From Paraburkholderia dinghuensis (GTDB lineage: Bacteria; Pseudomonadota; Gammaproteobacteria; Burkholderiales; Burkholderiaceae), in contig NZ_RQIS01000017.1 of the NCBI RefSeq assembly GCF_003837865.1, positions 62,001 through 126,000 on the forward strand: DNA of 64,000 nt, in the 5' to 3' direction. The notes beneath the pieces are model-generated. The model was not told the DNA's origin, did not search any database, and saw only the letters and a program-made list of their open reading frames with translations. This document shows positions 34,780 to 44,137 of this stretch, in pieces. A program made the translations under genes and the position numbers. The stretch's first letter is position 1; each line of letters begins with the position of its first letter.

Positions 34780-35580
34780 TCAGCGCTGCGCCGAGCCGAA
34801 CACGTAGTTCGTCATCGCGAGCGCGCGTTGGTACGTGCCGAGCGACTGGACGCCGAGCGTGTAGTCATCGTCGGCGGCGCCGAGCGCAGCGAAGACCGGC
34901 AACAGATGTTCGTCGGTCGGATGCATGAGTTGCGCGTGGGGCGCGCGGTGGCGATAGTCGAGCAAGGCGTCGATGTCCCGCGCGGCGAGACGGTCTTCGA
35001 ACCAGTCCGTAAATTCGGCGACGTGCGGGTCCGCATCCTCCGGACGTGCCGAAAAATCCGCCGCACGCAGGTTGTGCGTGATCTGGCCGGAGCCGATCAC
35101 CATCACGCCTTCGTCGCGCAATGCGCGCAGCGCGCGGCCGATCGCGAAGTGATGCGCGGCGTCGGCACGTGGCTGAATCGAGAGCTGGGTGACGGGCACG
35201 TCGGCGTGCGGGAACATCAGCAGCATCGGAACCCAAGTGCCGTGATCGATGCCGTGCTCTTCTTCGTCGACCGGCACACCTCGCTCGCGCAGCAGCGCGG
35301 CGGCGCGCTGCGCTGTCTCGGGCGCCCCCGGCGCGGGGTACTCGATTTCATAGAGCGCACGCGGGAAGCCGTAGAAGTCGTGGATCGTTTCGGGCTGCGC
35401 CGCTGTGCTGACCACGGGCTGCAGCGTGCACCAGTGAGCAGACAGCATCAGCACCGACTCGGGGCGCGGCAGCTCGGAGGATAGCGTCGCGAAGGCGCCG
35501 GAGGGCAGCGACGGGTCGATCGGCAGTGTGGGTGCGCCGTGCGAAAGGAACACGGCCGGCATGCGGGTGGGGGTCGTCAT
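34780..35580 (-). CDS. LigB-type extradiol dioxygenase (DODA/YgiD-like)
   Basis: A 266-residue class III ring-cleavage dioxygenase. Metal-binding His residues are in VFLSHGAPTL, MLSAHW and EEHGIDHGTWVPMLLMFP; the catalytic His is in GSGQITHNLR. E. coli YgiD has 4,5-DOPA dioxygenase activity; the natural substrate here is unknown. The start at 35580 (MTTPTRMP) is preferred to one 20 codons upstream that adds unrelated residues. It is convergent with the permease gene. Confidence 0.9.
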   Translation of the reverse strand: MTTPTRMPAVFLSHGAPTLPIDPSLPSGAFATLSSELPRPESVLMLSAHWCTLQPVVSTAAQPETIHDFYGFPRALYEIEYPAPGAPETAQRAAALLRERGVPVDEEEHGIDHGTWVPMLLMFPHADVPVTQLSIQPRADAAHHFAIGRALRALRDEGVMVIGSGQITHNLRAADFSARPEDADPHVAEFTDWFEDRLAARDIDALLDYRHRAPHAQLMHPTDEHLLPVFAALGAADDDYTLGVQSLGTYQRALAMTNYVFGSAQR

Positions 35581-35764
35581 GATCGAGGGCCGCGGCGAGG
35601 CGGCGCTGAAGGTTCGGTTGCGATGAATATAGATGCCCACCGCTGGGAATTAAACCGGCTGCGAGAGAATTGATTGCGTCGCGAATGTTGATAATAGTCG
35701 CCTGCCGCAGCAACGGCTCGCAGGACCAGATGGCGATCGGAAAGTGCCGGGGGCGCTTTCCGCT

Positions 35765-36367
35765 TTAGTCCGCGCTTTCGCGCAGACCTTGCCACGCAGG
35801 CGCAAGCGCAGGCCCGAGTGCGAACAGGTCGAGCACGCGCGCGACCGTGTGATCGACCATTTCGTCGATCGAGGCAGGCTGGTTGTAGAACGCGGGCAGT
35901 GGCGGAAAGATGACACCGCCCATTTCGGTCACCGACGTCATGTTGCGCAGGTGCGCGAGATTGAGCGGCGTCTCCCGCACGAGCAGCACGAGGCGGCGGC
36001 GCTCCTTGAGCGTGACGTCGGCGGCGCGGGTGATGAGGTTATCGGAGAGCCCGTGCGCGACGCTTGCGAGTGTTTTCATCGAGCACGGCGCGATGATCAT
36101 GCCGTCCGTCGCGAACGAACCCGACGCGATGCTCGCGCCCACATCCCGCACCGAATGAACGACGTCAGCGCGCGCGTGGAGGTCGTCTTTGGTGAGCTGC
36201 AGTTCGTGCTGGATGTTGAGCCAGCCCGCTGATGAGACCAGCAAATGGCTCTCGACGCCGCCGACGCGGCGCAGCATATCGAGGATGCGCACGCCGTAGA
36301 TCGCGCCGGTCGCGCCGGTAATGGCGACGATCAGCCTGCGCGGCGGAGCGAGATGGGAAGCGTTCAC
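35765..36367 (-). CDS. ubiX: UbiX flavin prenyltransferase
   Basis: UbiX attaches a dimethylallyl group to FMN to make prenylated FMN, the cofactor of UbiD-type decarboxylases such as that in ubiquinone synthesis. The 200-residue product shows RLIVAITGATGAIYGVRIL, the conserved IIAPCSMKTLASVAHG and LLVRETPLNLAHLRNM with the catalytic Arg/Glu. It starts at GTG 36367; no ATG lies near and the upstream frame is not homologous. It is the last gene of the hemA-prfA-prmC-grxD-ubiX cluster. Confidence 0.93.
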   Translation of the reverse strand: MNASHLAPPRRLIVAITGATGAIYGVRILDMLRRVGGVESHLLVSSAGWLNIQHELQLTKDDLHARADVVHSVRDVGASIASGSFATDGMIIAPCSMKTLASVAHGLSDNLITRAADVTLKERRRLVLLVRETPLNLAHLRNMTSVTEMGGVIFPPLPAFYNQPASIDEMVDHTVARVLDLFALGPALAPAWQGLRESAD

Positions 36368-36476
36368 GAACGGACGGGGCGCGTAGGGCGTGCGGGAGAT
36401 CGAAAGGCTGCCCAGGCGGGACGGCCGGGTGGTGGCGCGGTTCGGGCCGCGTTCAGACCACCCCCCGGCGAGGCGC

Positions 36477-36788
36477 TTACGCCTGCGCGAAAAGCTGCTG
36501 CAGTTCACCGTTCTCGTACATCTCCATCATGATGTCCGAGCCGCCGATGAATTCGCCCTTCACGTAAAGCTGCGGGATGGTCGGCCAGTTCGAGAATTCC
36601 TTGATGCCCTGGCGGATCGCGTCGTCTTCGAGGACGTTGACGGTTTTGAACTGATCGACGCCGCATGCCTTGAGGATCTGTACCGCGCGACCCGAGAAAC
36701 CGCACATCGGAAACTGCGCATTGCCCTTCATGAACAGGACGACTGCGTTTTCATCGACGATCTGCTTGATGCGTTGTTGGGTTTCCAT
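36477..36788 (-). CDS. grxD: Monothiol glutaredoxin (Grx4 type)
   Basis: A 103-residue cytosolic glutaredoxin with the CGFS active site (FPMCGFSGRAVQIL), which binds a bridging [2Fe-2S] cluster and glutathione and acts in iron-sulfur cluster delivery. TIPQLYVKGEFIGGSDIMMEM carries the cis-Pro and glutathione-binding residues. ATG 36788 gives the standard N-terminus; the longer open frame upstream is not homologous. It lies between prmC and ubiX. Confidence 0.95.
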   Translation of the reverse strand: METQQRIKQIVDENAVVLFMKGNAQFPMCGFSGRAVQILKACGVDQFKTVNVLEDDAIRQGIKEFSNWPTIPQLYVKGEFIGGSDIMMEMYENGELQQLFAQA

Positions 36789-36895
36789 GAGTGACCTTGC
36801 AAAGTATTGATGCGGAACAGACTGAAATGATAGCGGATTTCGCCTGATCAGGCGGGGTGCGACATGGTCGGCGGAGGGGACATTCGCCGTGCGTC

Positions 36896-37744
36896 TCAGC
36901 GCGGCGACCGACCCCCGCTGATGCGCTCGATACCGGCGAGATCCTGCTGTGAATGTACATCGGAGAAGCCTTGCGCAGCGAGCAGGGTGCGCACGGCTGC
37001 CGCCTGGTCGTAGCCGTGTTCCATCCACAGCACGCCTCCCGGAGCGAGATGCGCGAGCGCGCCCGCGACAATGGCCCGCAGGGCCGTGAGGCCGTCGGCT
37101 TCGTCCGTGAGCGCGCCGCGCGGCTCAAAGCGCAGGTCGCCCTGTTCGAGATGCGGATCGCCGCTCGCGATGTACGGCGGATTGCTCACGATCGCCTCAA
37201 AGCGCAGTGACGGATCGAGTGCGTCGTACCAGCTGCCCGAGAGGAAGGCGAGCGCGCCGCCTGGGCGTTTCGCGTGGAGAAGCCGCGTGGCATTGCGCTC
37301 GGCTAGCGCAAGCGCGGCCGCCGAGCGGTCGACGGCCCACACACGCGCGTCCGGCCGCGCCGAGGCGATCGCCACCGCGATCGCTCCGCTGCCTGTGCCG
37401 AGATCGAGCACGCGCGGCGCGGTTTGGCCCTCGATGGCGGCGAGCGCTGTTTCGACGAGCAGTTCGGTTTCGGGTCGCGGAATCAGCACATCGGACGTGA
37501 CTTCGAAATCGAGGCCGTAGAACTCGCGCGCACCCACCAGTTGCGCGACCGGGACGCCTTCCACACGCCGTGCCTCGAGCGCGCGATACGCGTCGATCTG
37601 GGCTGCATCGAGCGCTTCGTCGCCGCGCGTGATGAGTTCGGTGCGGCGCCAGCCAAGCACGTGCATGAGCAGTACGCGAGCCTCCAGGGCTGGCAACGGC
37701 GAGGCGCGCAGCAGGGTGTCGGCGGTGACGGGGTTCACACTCAC
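36896..37744 (-). CDS. prmC: Release factor glutamine methyltransferase
   Basis: PrmC methylates the Gln of the GGQ motif of release factors RF1 and RF2. The 282-residue protein has an N-terminal helical domain, SAM motif VLDLGTGSGAIAVAIAS, and the NPPY tetrad in AIVSNPPYIASGD. It is 14 nt downstream of prfA, whose product is its substrate, so the pair is clearly co-transcribed. Confidence 0.96.
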   Translation of the reverse strand: MSVNPVTADTLLRASPLPALEARVLLMHVLGWRRTELITRGDEALDAAQIDAYRALEARRVEGVPVAQLVGAREFYGLDFEVTSDVLIPRPETELLVETALAAIEGQTAPRVLDLGTGSGAIAVAIASARPDARVWAVDRSAAALALAERNATRLLHAKRPGGALAFLSGSWYDALDPSLRFEAIVSNPPYIASGDPHLEQGDLRFEPRGALTDEADGLTALRAIVAGALAHLAPGGVLWMEHGYDQAAAVRTLLAAQGFSDVHSQQDLAGIERISGGRSPR

Positions 37745-37758
37745 GGGCGGGGCGGTTC

Positions 37759-38841
37759 TCAGTCCGCGTCGCCGAGCGAGGCGAGCTGTTCGGCCTGATG
37801 CTCGGAGAGGAGCGCGCCGATCAGTTCGTCGAGTTCGCCGTCCATGATCGATTCAAGGCGATAGAGCGTGAGGTTGATGCGGTGATCGGTGAGTCGCCCT
37901 TGCGGGAAGTTGTACGTGCGGATGCGTTCCGAGCGGTCGCCTGAGCCGACGAGACTCTTGCGCGTCGCCGCTTCCTTCGCGTGCTGCTCCTGGTACTGCT
38001 TGTCCTTGATACGCGCGGCCAGCACCTTGAGCGCGCGGTCCTTGTTCTTGTGCTGCGAGCGATCGTCCTGGCACTCGACGACGATCCCGGTCGGCAGGTG
38101 CGTCACGCGCACGGCCGAATCGGTCTTGTTGATGTGCTGGCCGCCCGCGCCGGAGGCGCGGAACGTGTCGATGCGCAGATCGGCGGGATTGATCTCGACT
38201 TCGCCGATTTCGTCGGCTTCGGGCATCACCGCGACCGTGCACGCCGACGTGTGGATGCGGCCCTGCGTTTCCGTGGCCGGCACGCGTTGCACACGATGGC
38301 CGCCCGACTCGAACTTGAGCTTCGAATAGGCGGCCTCGCCCGCGATCCGCACGATGACTTCCTTGTAGCCGCCGAGGTCCGACTCGCTCGCCGACATCAT
38401 TTCGATTTGCCAGCGATTGCGCTCGGCGTAGCGCAGGTACATGCGCAGGAGGTCGCCCGCGAACAGCGCCGATTCGTCGCCGCCCGTGCCCGCGCGGATT
38501 TCGAGGAACACGTTGCGCTCATCGTTGGGGTCCTTAGGCAGCAGCATTTTCTGCAGGTCGGTCTGCAATTGCGCCATGCGATCGCGCGCGCTTTTCACCT
38601 CGTCTTCGGCGAACTCGCGCATCGAGGCGTCCGAAAGCAGGTCCTTCGCCGCCGATTCGTCCTCTTTCGCCTGGCGCCACTGCGCGTAGTGCTCGACCAC
38701 GGGCTCCAGTTCCGAGTGCTCGCGCGTGAGCTTGCGGTACTGGTCGCGGTTGGACGTCACATCGGGACGGCTCAACAGGTCGTTCAGCTCGGCCAGGCGC
38801 GTAGTCAGCTGGTCGAGCTTCGATTGCATGCTCGTTTTCAT
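37759..38841 (-). CDS. prfA: Peptide chain release factor 1
   Basis: RF1 reads UAA and UAG stop codons. The 360-residue product contains the stop-recognition Pro-Ala-Thr in RVPATETQGRIHTS and the catalytic GGQ in RASGAGGQHINKTDSAVRVTH. Two ATGs 12 nt apart (38841 and 38829) could start it. It sits between hemA and prmC, a near-universal proteobacterial arrangement. Confidence 0.97.
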   Translation of the reverse strand: MKTSMQSKLDQLTTRLAELNDLLSRPDVTSNRDQYRKLTREHSELEPVVEHYAQWRQAKEDESAAKDLLSDASMREFAEDEVKSARDRMAQLQTDLQKMLLPKDPNDERNVFLEIRAGTGGDESALFAGDLLRMYLRYAERNRWQIEMMSASESDLGGYKEVIVRIAGEAAYSKLKFESGGHRVQRVPATETQGRIHTSACTVAVMPEADEIGEVEINPADLRIDTFRASGAGGQHINKTDSAVRVTHLPTGIVVECQDDRSQHKNKDRALKVLAARIKDKQYQEQHAKEAATRKSLVGSGDRSERIRTYNFPQGRLTDHRINLTLYRLESIMDGELDELIGALLSEHQAEQLASLGDAD

Positions 38842-38962
38842 CGGGCGGTTCGAAGCGGGAATTCCGAAAAAGGACTGCGAGAGAAAAAGGGGGACGGGCG
38901 GTGCGCCCGGTCGTTGGGCGCGTTAGCGTAAAAAGGGACGCGCTGGTCAGCGGTCCGTGCCG

Positions 38963-40354
38963 CTAACGGTCCGAGGAACCGGACGATTCGGAAGGACTAT
39001 CCGCCGCGGATGAGGCGGCAGGCGCGGCCTGCTCATCGCGGGCGTCGCGTGTTTCAGGGGATTCGCGGGACTCGCGGCTCGACTGGCCGTGCCGGTAGAA
39101 ACCGCTCATGACTTCGATGAGCGAGTCGCGATTCTCGCTGCTTGCGCTGTTGAGCGCGTGCGTCGGGCCGTGGATCAGCTTGTTCGTGAGCGATTGCGAG
39201 AGCGCTTCGAGCACCACCGCCGGATCGTCGCCGCGCGCGAGCATCTTGCGTGCGCGCTCGAGTTCGGCGCGGCGCAGCGTGTCGGCCTGGGTGTGCATGT
39301 GGCGGATCACGGGCACGATGCTGCGTGCGTCGAGCCACTGCATGAAGTTTGCGACGCGCGTCTCGATGATCGTCTCGGCCTGCGCGACGGCGGCCTGGCG
39401 CGAGGCATTGCCTTCGCGCACGATCGTGCCGAGGTCGTCGACGGTGTAGAGGAACACGTCTTCGAGCTGGCCGACTTCGGGTTCGATGTCGCGCGGCACC
39501 GCGAGGTCGACCATGAAGATCGGGCGGTGACGGCGCGCCTTGACGGCGCGCTCGACGGCGCCAAGGCCGATGATCGGCAGCGTGGACGCGGTGCACGACA
39601 CGATGATGTCGAATTCATGCATGCGCGCGGGCAGGTCAGACAGCGGCATCGCATGGCCGCCGAAGCGCTCGGCGACCTCGCGGCCGCGCTCGGCGGTGCG
39701 GTTCGCCACGACAAGCTCGCGCGGTGCGTGCGCAGCGAAGTGCGCGGCGCACAGTTCGATCATCTCGCCCGCGCCGATGAACAACACGCGCTGGGTGGAA
39801 ATGTTCTCGAAGATGCGCTGCGCGAGCCGTACGGCAGCGGCGGCCATCGAAACGGATTGAGCCCCGATTTCAGTGGTGCTGCGCACTTCCTTCGCGACGG
39901 CGAAGGTGCGCTGGAACAGCTGGTTCAGATAGGTGCCGAGCGCACCGGCCTCGGTGGCGGTGCGCACAGCCGTTTTCATCTGACCGACGATCTGTGTTTC
40001 GCCGAGCACCATCGAGTCGAGCCCCGACGCCACCCGGAACGCGTGGCGCACCGCTTCGGACTGCGGCAGCGCGTAGACGTGCGGCGCGAGTTCCTCTTCG
40101 CGGATACCGTGGTACTGCGAGAGCCAGTGGACGGCGGCGTCGCGCGCGGCGCGGTCGTCGGTGGCGCAGTAGAGTTCGGTGCGGTTACAGGTGGACAGGA
40201 TGGCGGCTTCCGGTGCGCTGAGCGCACGACGGCCCGACCACGCCTCCTTGAACAGGGCGAGCGCAGGCTTGATTTGTTCGAGCGGAAATGCCACGCGCTC
40301 GCGCAAGGCGACAGGCGCGGTGTGGTGATTGATTCCGATCGTTAGAAGCTGCAT
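38963..40354 (-). CDS. hemA: Glutamyl-tRNA reductase
   Basis: HemA reduces glutamyl-tRNA to glutamate-1-semialdehyde with NADPH, the first step of C5 heme synthesis. The 463-residue product has catalytic Cys56 in AAILSTCNRTELY, the VLGETQIVGQMK segment and the NADPH-binding VLFIGAGEMIELCAAH. It is longer than usual (about 420-430) because of a roughly 45-residue Ser/Glu/Ala-rich tail (SSRESRESPETRDARDEQ onwards) that looks disordered. An ATG eight codons upstream is possible. Confidence 0.96.
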   Translation of the reverse strand: MQLLTIGINHHTAPVALRERVAFPLEQIKPALALFKEAWSGRRALSAPEAAILSTCNRTELYCATDDRAARDAAVHWLSQYHGIREEELAPHVYALPQSEAVRHAFRVASGLDSMVLGETQIVGQMKTAVRTATEAGALGTYLNQLFQRTFAVAKEVRSTTEIGAQSVSMAAAAVRLAQRIFENISTQRVLFIGAGEMIELCAAHFAAHAPRELVVANRTAERGREVAERFGGHAMPLSDLPARMHEFDIIVSCTASTLPIIGLGAVERAVKARRHRPIFMVDLAVPRDIEPEVGQLEDVFLYTVDDLGTIVREGNASRQAAVAQAETIIETRVANFMQWLDARSIVPVIRHMHTQADTLRRAELERARKMLARGDDPAVVLEALSQSLTNKLIHGPTHALNSASSENRDSLIEVMSGFYRHGQSSRESRESPETRDARDEQAAPAASSAADSPSESSGSSDR

Positions 40355-40381
40355 ACCGTGGAGGCGAAATTTAGACAAATA

Positions 40382-41128
40382 TTATAACTTTTCTTCGCTT
40401 CCTATATGTCCGTCAGCCGAGCCCGAAGGTTCCGTACCGGGCGTTGAGAGTCTGTCGAGCTGGTAGCCGACGCCGTACAACGTGGTCAGGCGCCAGCCGT
40501 GTTCGGGCGATAGCTGGAGCTTGTTGCGCAGCCGGGAGGCGTGCGTGTCGAGCGTCCGCGACTGAACGTCGCGGCTCAGTTGCCAGACCGTTTCGAGAAT
40601 GCGCGCCCGGGAAACAGGGCGCGATGCGTTGGTGAACAGCAGCAGCGCGAAGCGGAATTCCTTGGGTGTGAGCGTGACGGTCTGGCCCCTGAAGGAAACG
40701 CCATGGCGTGCTGAATCGAACAGGTACTCGCCGAAGCCGTGGTGCGCGCGGTTGCGCGGCCGGCGCACGCCGGCGCGACGCAACAGGGCATCGATGCGTG
40801 CGAGCAGTTCCGGGCCGCTTGCCGGCTTGGTCATGCAGTCGTCGGCGCCCCCGTGAAGCGCTGCCACGATCTCGCTTTCGTGCGGCGACACCATCAGCAC
40901 GATCACCGGAAGACCGGGCAGCAAACGGCGCGCGCGCGGAATCAGTTCGTCCGCGCTGATGTCGCCGCACCACCAGGCGGTGATCATGAGGTCGAACGCT
41001 TCATCCCCGAGCGTTTCGAGCAGCGATGCGCCGGCGCGAAATGGCTGGCATGCGTGCGCGCCTGCAATTAGCAGGTGCTGGAGAATTTCAGCCTGGCGCG
41101 CATCCGGTTCGACAAGTGCAATTCGCAT
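40382..41128 (-). CDS. OmpR-type response regulator lacking the phospho-acceptor Asp
   Basis: A 248-residue protein with a receiver-like domain (about 1-115) and a winged-helix output domain (about 130-225, VTLTPKEFRFALLLFTNAS, LTTLYGVGYQLDRL). In the receiver, the strand that normally ends in the phosphorylated Asp reads DLMITAWWCGD, placing Ala51 at that position; the first acidic pair is reduced to VEPD. Lys101 (TKPASGPE) and Ser81 are kept. It therefore probably works without phosphorylation. No kinase gene is next to it. It lies 27 nt upstream of hemA and may control that operon. Confidence 0.85.
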   Translation of the reverse strand: MRIALVEPDARQAEILQHLLIAGAHACQPFRAGASLLETLGDEAFDLMITAWWCGDISADELIPRARRLLPGLPVIVLMVSPHESEIVAALHGGADDCMTKPASGPELLARIDALLRRAGVRRPRNRAHHGFGEYLFDSARHGVSFRGQTVTLTPKEFRFALLLFTNASRPVSRARILETVWQLSRDVQSRTLDTHASRLRNKLQLSPEHGWRLTTLYGVGYQLDRLSTPGTEPSGSADGHIGSEEKL

Positions 41129-41318
41129 AGCGGATTTCAGCCGCGGCGGGCCGGATGCGCTTGCCTTGCGACACCCTGCCACCTACACTCAACCGCTACG
41201 CGGGAAGTGCCGGGTCGACCGTTTATCATTGAAAATCAGTTATTGAGACAAAAATGCTAGTCCGAATGGTGCGGCGGTTCTATCGGATGAATCTGAAATA
41301 CGATAGGACGAGTCGCTA

Positions 41319-41573
41319 ATGGGCTGGGCTGGCATCGTCGTGCTCGGCATCGTGGTCGGCGTCGCGGGACGGTGGCTCCACCCGATGCGCACGCGCGCGC
41401 GTGGCGGCCTCGTGATGGCGGTCGTCGCGGGCGTGTCTGGCGCCGTGCTCGCGCGCCTCGCTGGGCGCGTCACCGGGCTCTTCCACGATGGCGAGCTACT
41501 CGAATGGCCAGTCTGCACGGCGCTCGCGCTTGCCTTTGTCGCCACGGCCATCGCGCTGCGCGCGCGCCGCTGA
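41319..41573 (+). CDS. Small membrane protein (GlsB/YeaQ/YmgE-like)
   Basis: An 84-residue protein with three hydrophobic, Gly/Ala-rich segments (GIVVLGIVVGVAGRWL, GLVMAVVAGVSGAVLARLAG, ALALAFVATAIAL). The spacing of Gly residues resembles the transglycosylase-associated (GlsB/YeaQ) family, but the match is by pattern only. It precedes the aminopeptidase gene by 67 nt. No function can be assigned. Confidence 0.6.
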   Translation: MGWAGIVVLGIVVGVAGRWLHPMRTRARGGLVMAVVAGVSGAVLARLAGRVTGLFHDGELLEWPVCTALALAFVATAIALRARR

Positions 41574-41640
41574 ACGCATCGACCCTCCGCTCGCGGTATC
41601 CGGCCGCCGTCCCGCACGAACATTTCTCGCAGGTGAATCC

Positions 41641-43455
41641 ATGAACGCACGACTCCCCGAAACCTCTTCGATTCCCGAACGGATCGCCGCCCTGCGCGCT
41701 GCCATGACGCGCGCGAGCGTCGATGCCGTTCTCGTTCCGTCCGCCGATCCACATCTCTCCGAGTATCTGCCGCCGCGCTGGCAGGGGAGGCAGTGGCTGT
41801 CCGGTTTCACCGGTTCTGTGGGCACGCTGGTCGTGACGAAGGACTTCGCGGGCGTCTGGGTCGACAGCCGCTACTGGGTGCAGGCCGAGCATCAGCTAAC
41901 GGGCACCGGCATCGTGCTGATGAAAATGACTGGCGGTCAGCAGACTTCGCCTCACATCGACTGGCTCGCGCAGAACGTCCCCGCTGGCGGCACGCTGACG
42001 GTGGACGGCGCGGTGCTCGGCGTCGCCTCGGCGCGTGCGCTTTCGGATGCCTTGGCCGCGCGCGGCGTGAAGCTGCGCACCGACCTCGATCTGCTCGAAG
42101 TCGTCTGGCCCGCGCGTCCGGACCTGCCGCTCGAACCGGTTTACGAGCACGCGGCGCCGCATGCCGACGCAAACCGGGCCGCCAAGCTCGACCAGGTGCG
42201 TCGCGCGATGCAAGAGAAGGGCGCGCAGTGGCACTTCATCTCGACGCTCGACGACCTCGCGTGGCTCTTCAACCTGCGCGGTGCCGACGTGAGCTACAAC
42301 CCGGTGTTCGTTGCGCACGCGCTGGTCGGGCCGGATCAGGCGACGGTGTTCGTCGCCGACGGCAAGGTGCCCGAGGCGCTCGCGCAATCGCTCGCGCGCG
42401 ATAACGTGTTCATCGCGCCCTATGCGCAGGCTGCGAAGGCGCTTGCCGCGTTGCCCGCGGGCGCCACGCTCCTCGTCGATCCGCGGCGCGTGACGTTCGG
42501 TTTGCTGCAGGCGGTACCGTCGGCGGTGAAGCTCGTCGAGTCGGTCAATCCGAGCACGTTCCTCAAGTCGCGCAAGAGCGCCGCGGAAGCTGCGAATGTC
42601 CGCGCGACGATGGAGCAGGACGGCGCGGCGCTCGCCGAATTCTTCGCGTGGTTCGAAGCGGCGCTCGGTCGCGAGACCATCACCGAACTCACGATCGACG
42701 AAAAGCTGACCGCCGCGCGCGCACGCCGGCCGGGCTACGTTTCGCCGTCGTTCGCGACGATCGCGGGCTTCAACGCGAACGGCGCGATGCCGCACTATCG
42801 CGCCACGCCGGAATCGCACAGCGTGATCGAAGGCAATGGCCTCTTGCTGATCGACTCGGGCGGGCAGTATCTCGACGGCACGACCGACATCACGCGCGTC
42901 GTTGCCATCGGCACGCCGAGCAACGAGCAAAAACGCGACTTCACGATCGTCCTGAAGGGCACGATGGCGCTTTCGCGTGCGCAATTTCCGCGCGGCATCC
43001 GCTCGCCGATGCTCGACGCAATCGCACGTGCGCCGATCTGGGAAGCGGGCGCCGACTACGGCCACGGCACCGGGCACGGCGTCGGCTATTTCCTGAACGT
43101 TCACGAGGGCCCGCAGGTGATCTCGCACTACGCGAGCCCCGAGCCGTGGACCGCGATGGAGGAGGGCATGATTACCTCGGTCGAACCGGGCATCTACCGC
43201 CCGGGCAGATGGGGGGTGCGCATCGAGAATCTCGTGCTGAACCAGAGCGCGCAGAAGACCGAACTCGGCGACTTCCTTTCATTCGAGACCCTCACGCTGT
43301 GCCCGATCGATACGCGCTGCATCGACCTCGCGCTGCTGCGCGACGACGAGCGCGCGTGGCTCAACGACTACCACCGGACGGTCCGGCAGCGCGTATCGCC
43401 GCACGTTTCGGGTGCTGCGCTTGCGTGGCTCGAAGCGCGCACGCAACCCATCTGA
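41641..43455 (+). CDS. Xaa-Pro aminopeptidase (aminopeptidase P, long form)
   Basis: A 604-residue M24 metallopeptidase that removes N-terminal residues before proline. Two creatinase-like N-terminal domains (to about 310) precede the pita-bread catalytic domain. The metal ligands are visible: LLIDSGGQYLDGTTDITR (two Asp), HGTGHGVG (His), MITSVEPGIY (Glu) and GVRIENLVL (Glu). The length matches the XPNPEP1-like form, not E. coli PepP. ATG 41641 follows AGGTG. The HAD gene follows 8 nt after the stop. Confidence 0.93.
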   Translation: MNARLPETSSIPERIAALRAAMTRASVDAVLVPSADPHLSEYLPPRWQGRQWLSGFTGSVGTLVVTKDFAGVWVDSRYWVQAEHQLTGTGIVLMKMTGGQQTSPHIDWLAQNVPAGGTLTVDGAVLGVASARALSDALAARGVKLRTDLDLLEVVWPARPDLPLEPVYEHAAPHADANRAAKLDQVRRAMQEKGAQWHFISTLDDLAWLFNLRGADVSYNPVFVAHALVGPDQATVFVADGKVPEALAQSLARDNVFIAPYAQAAKALAALPAGATLLVDPRRVTFGLLQAVPSAVKLVESVNPSTFLKSRKSAAEAANVRATMEQDGAALAEFFAWFEAALGRETITELTIDEKLTAARARRPGYVSPSFATIAGFNANGAMPHYRATPESHSVIEGNGLLLIDSGGQYLDGTTDITRVVAIGTPSNEQKRDFTIVLKGTMALSRAQFPRGIRSPMLDAIARAPIWEAGADYGHGTGHGVGYFLNVHEGPQVISHYASPEPWTAMEEGMITSVEPGIYRPGRWGVRIENLVLNQSAQKTELGDFLSFETLTLCPIDTRCIDLALLRDDERAWLNDYHRTVRQRVSPHVSGAALAWLEARTQPI

Positions 43456-43463
43456 GACAAACG

Positions 43464-44087
43464 ATGGCGATCAAGGCGGTGGTGTTCGATTTCGGCGGTG
43501 TGCTGGTGGACTGGAGTCCCGAGTATCTGTATCGCAAGCTGATTCCGGACGACGACGCGCGCCGCTGGTTCTACACCCACGTCTGCACGATGGACTGGGT
43601 GGTGCGCCAGGACGGCGGCCAGCCGATCGCCGAGGGCACGGCGGAACTCGTCGCGAAGTTTCCTGAGCACGAGGCGCTGATCCGTGCGTTCTACGGGCGG
43701 TGGGGCGAGATGGTCCAAGGGTTGCTCGACGGCGGCGTTGCGACGTTCGAGCGGCTGGAGGCGGCAGGCGTGCCGCTCTTCGGCCTCACGAACTGGTCGG
43801 CGGAGACTTTTCCGTGGGCGTGGGAGCGTTTTGACGTGCTGCGGCGCTGCCGCGATATCGTGGTGTCGGGTCGCGTGAAGCTCGTGAAGCCCGATCCGGC
43901 GATCTTCCAGGAAATGTTCCGTCGCATCGACGCGCAACTGCCGGGCATTGCGCCCGAAGAACTCGTTTTCATCGACGACAATCGCCACAACGCCGAGGCT
44001 GCCACGGCGCTCGGCTGGCACGGCCTGCATCACACGAGCAACGCCACCACCGACGCGCGCCTGCGCGAACTGGGCCTGCCTGTTTGA
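43464..44087 (+). CDS. HAD-superfamily hydrolase (subfamily IA)
   Basis: A 207-residue phosphatase or dehalogenase-type HAD protein. Motif I is VVFDFGGVLVDW (nucleophile Asp9); the usual Asp two residues later is Gly, as in the YihX-like branch. Motif II lies in LFGLTNWSAETF, motif III Lys in VKLVKPDPAIF and motif IV in LVFIDDNRHNAEAA. The substrate is unknown. It is 8 nt downstream of the aminopeptidase gene, so the two are probably co-transcribed. Confidence 0.88.
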   Translation: MAIKAVVFDFGGVLVDWSPEYLYRKLIPDDDARRWFYTHVCTMDWVVRQDGGQPIAEGTAELVAKFPEHEALIRAFYGRWGEMVQGLLDGGVATFERLEAAGVPLFGLTNWSAETFPWAWERFDVLRRCRDIVVSGRVKLVKPDPAIFQEMFRRIDAQLPGIAPEELVFIDDNRHNAEAATALGWHGLHHTSNATTDARLRELGLPV

Positions 44088-44137
44088 TACCGGTCGTTCG
44101 GGTGTTACGGTAGGGCCGCCTGCCGCTCACTTTGACC

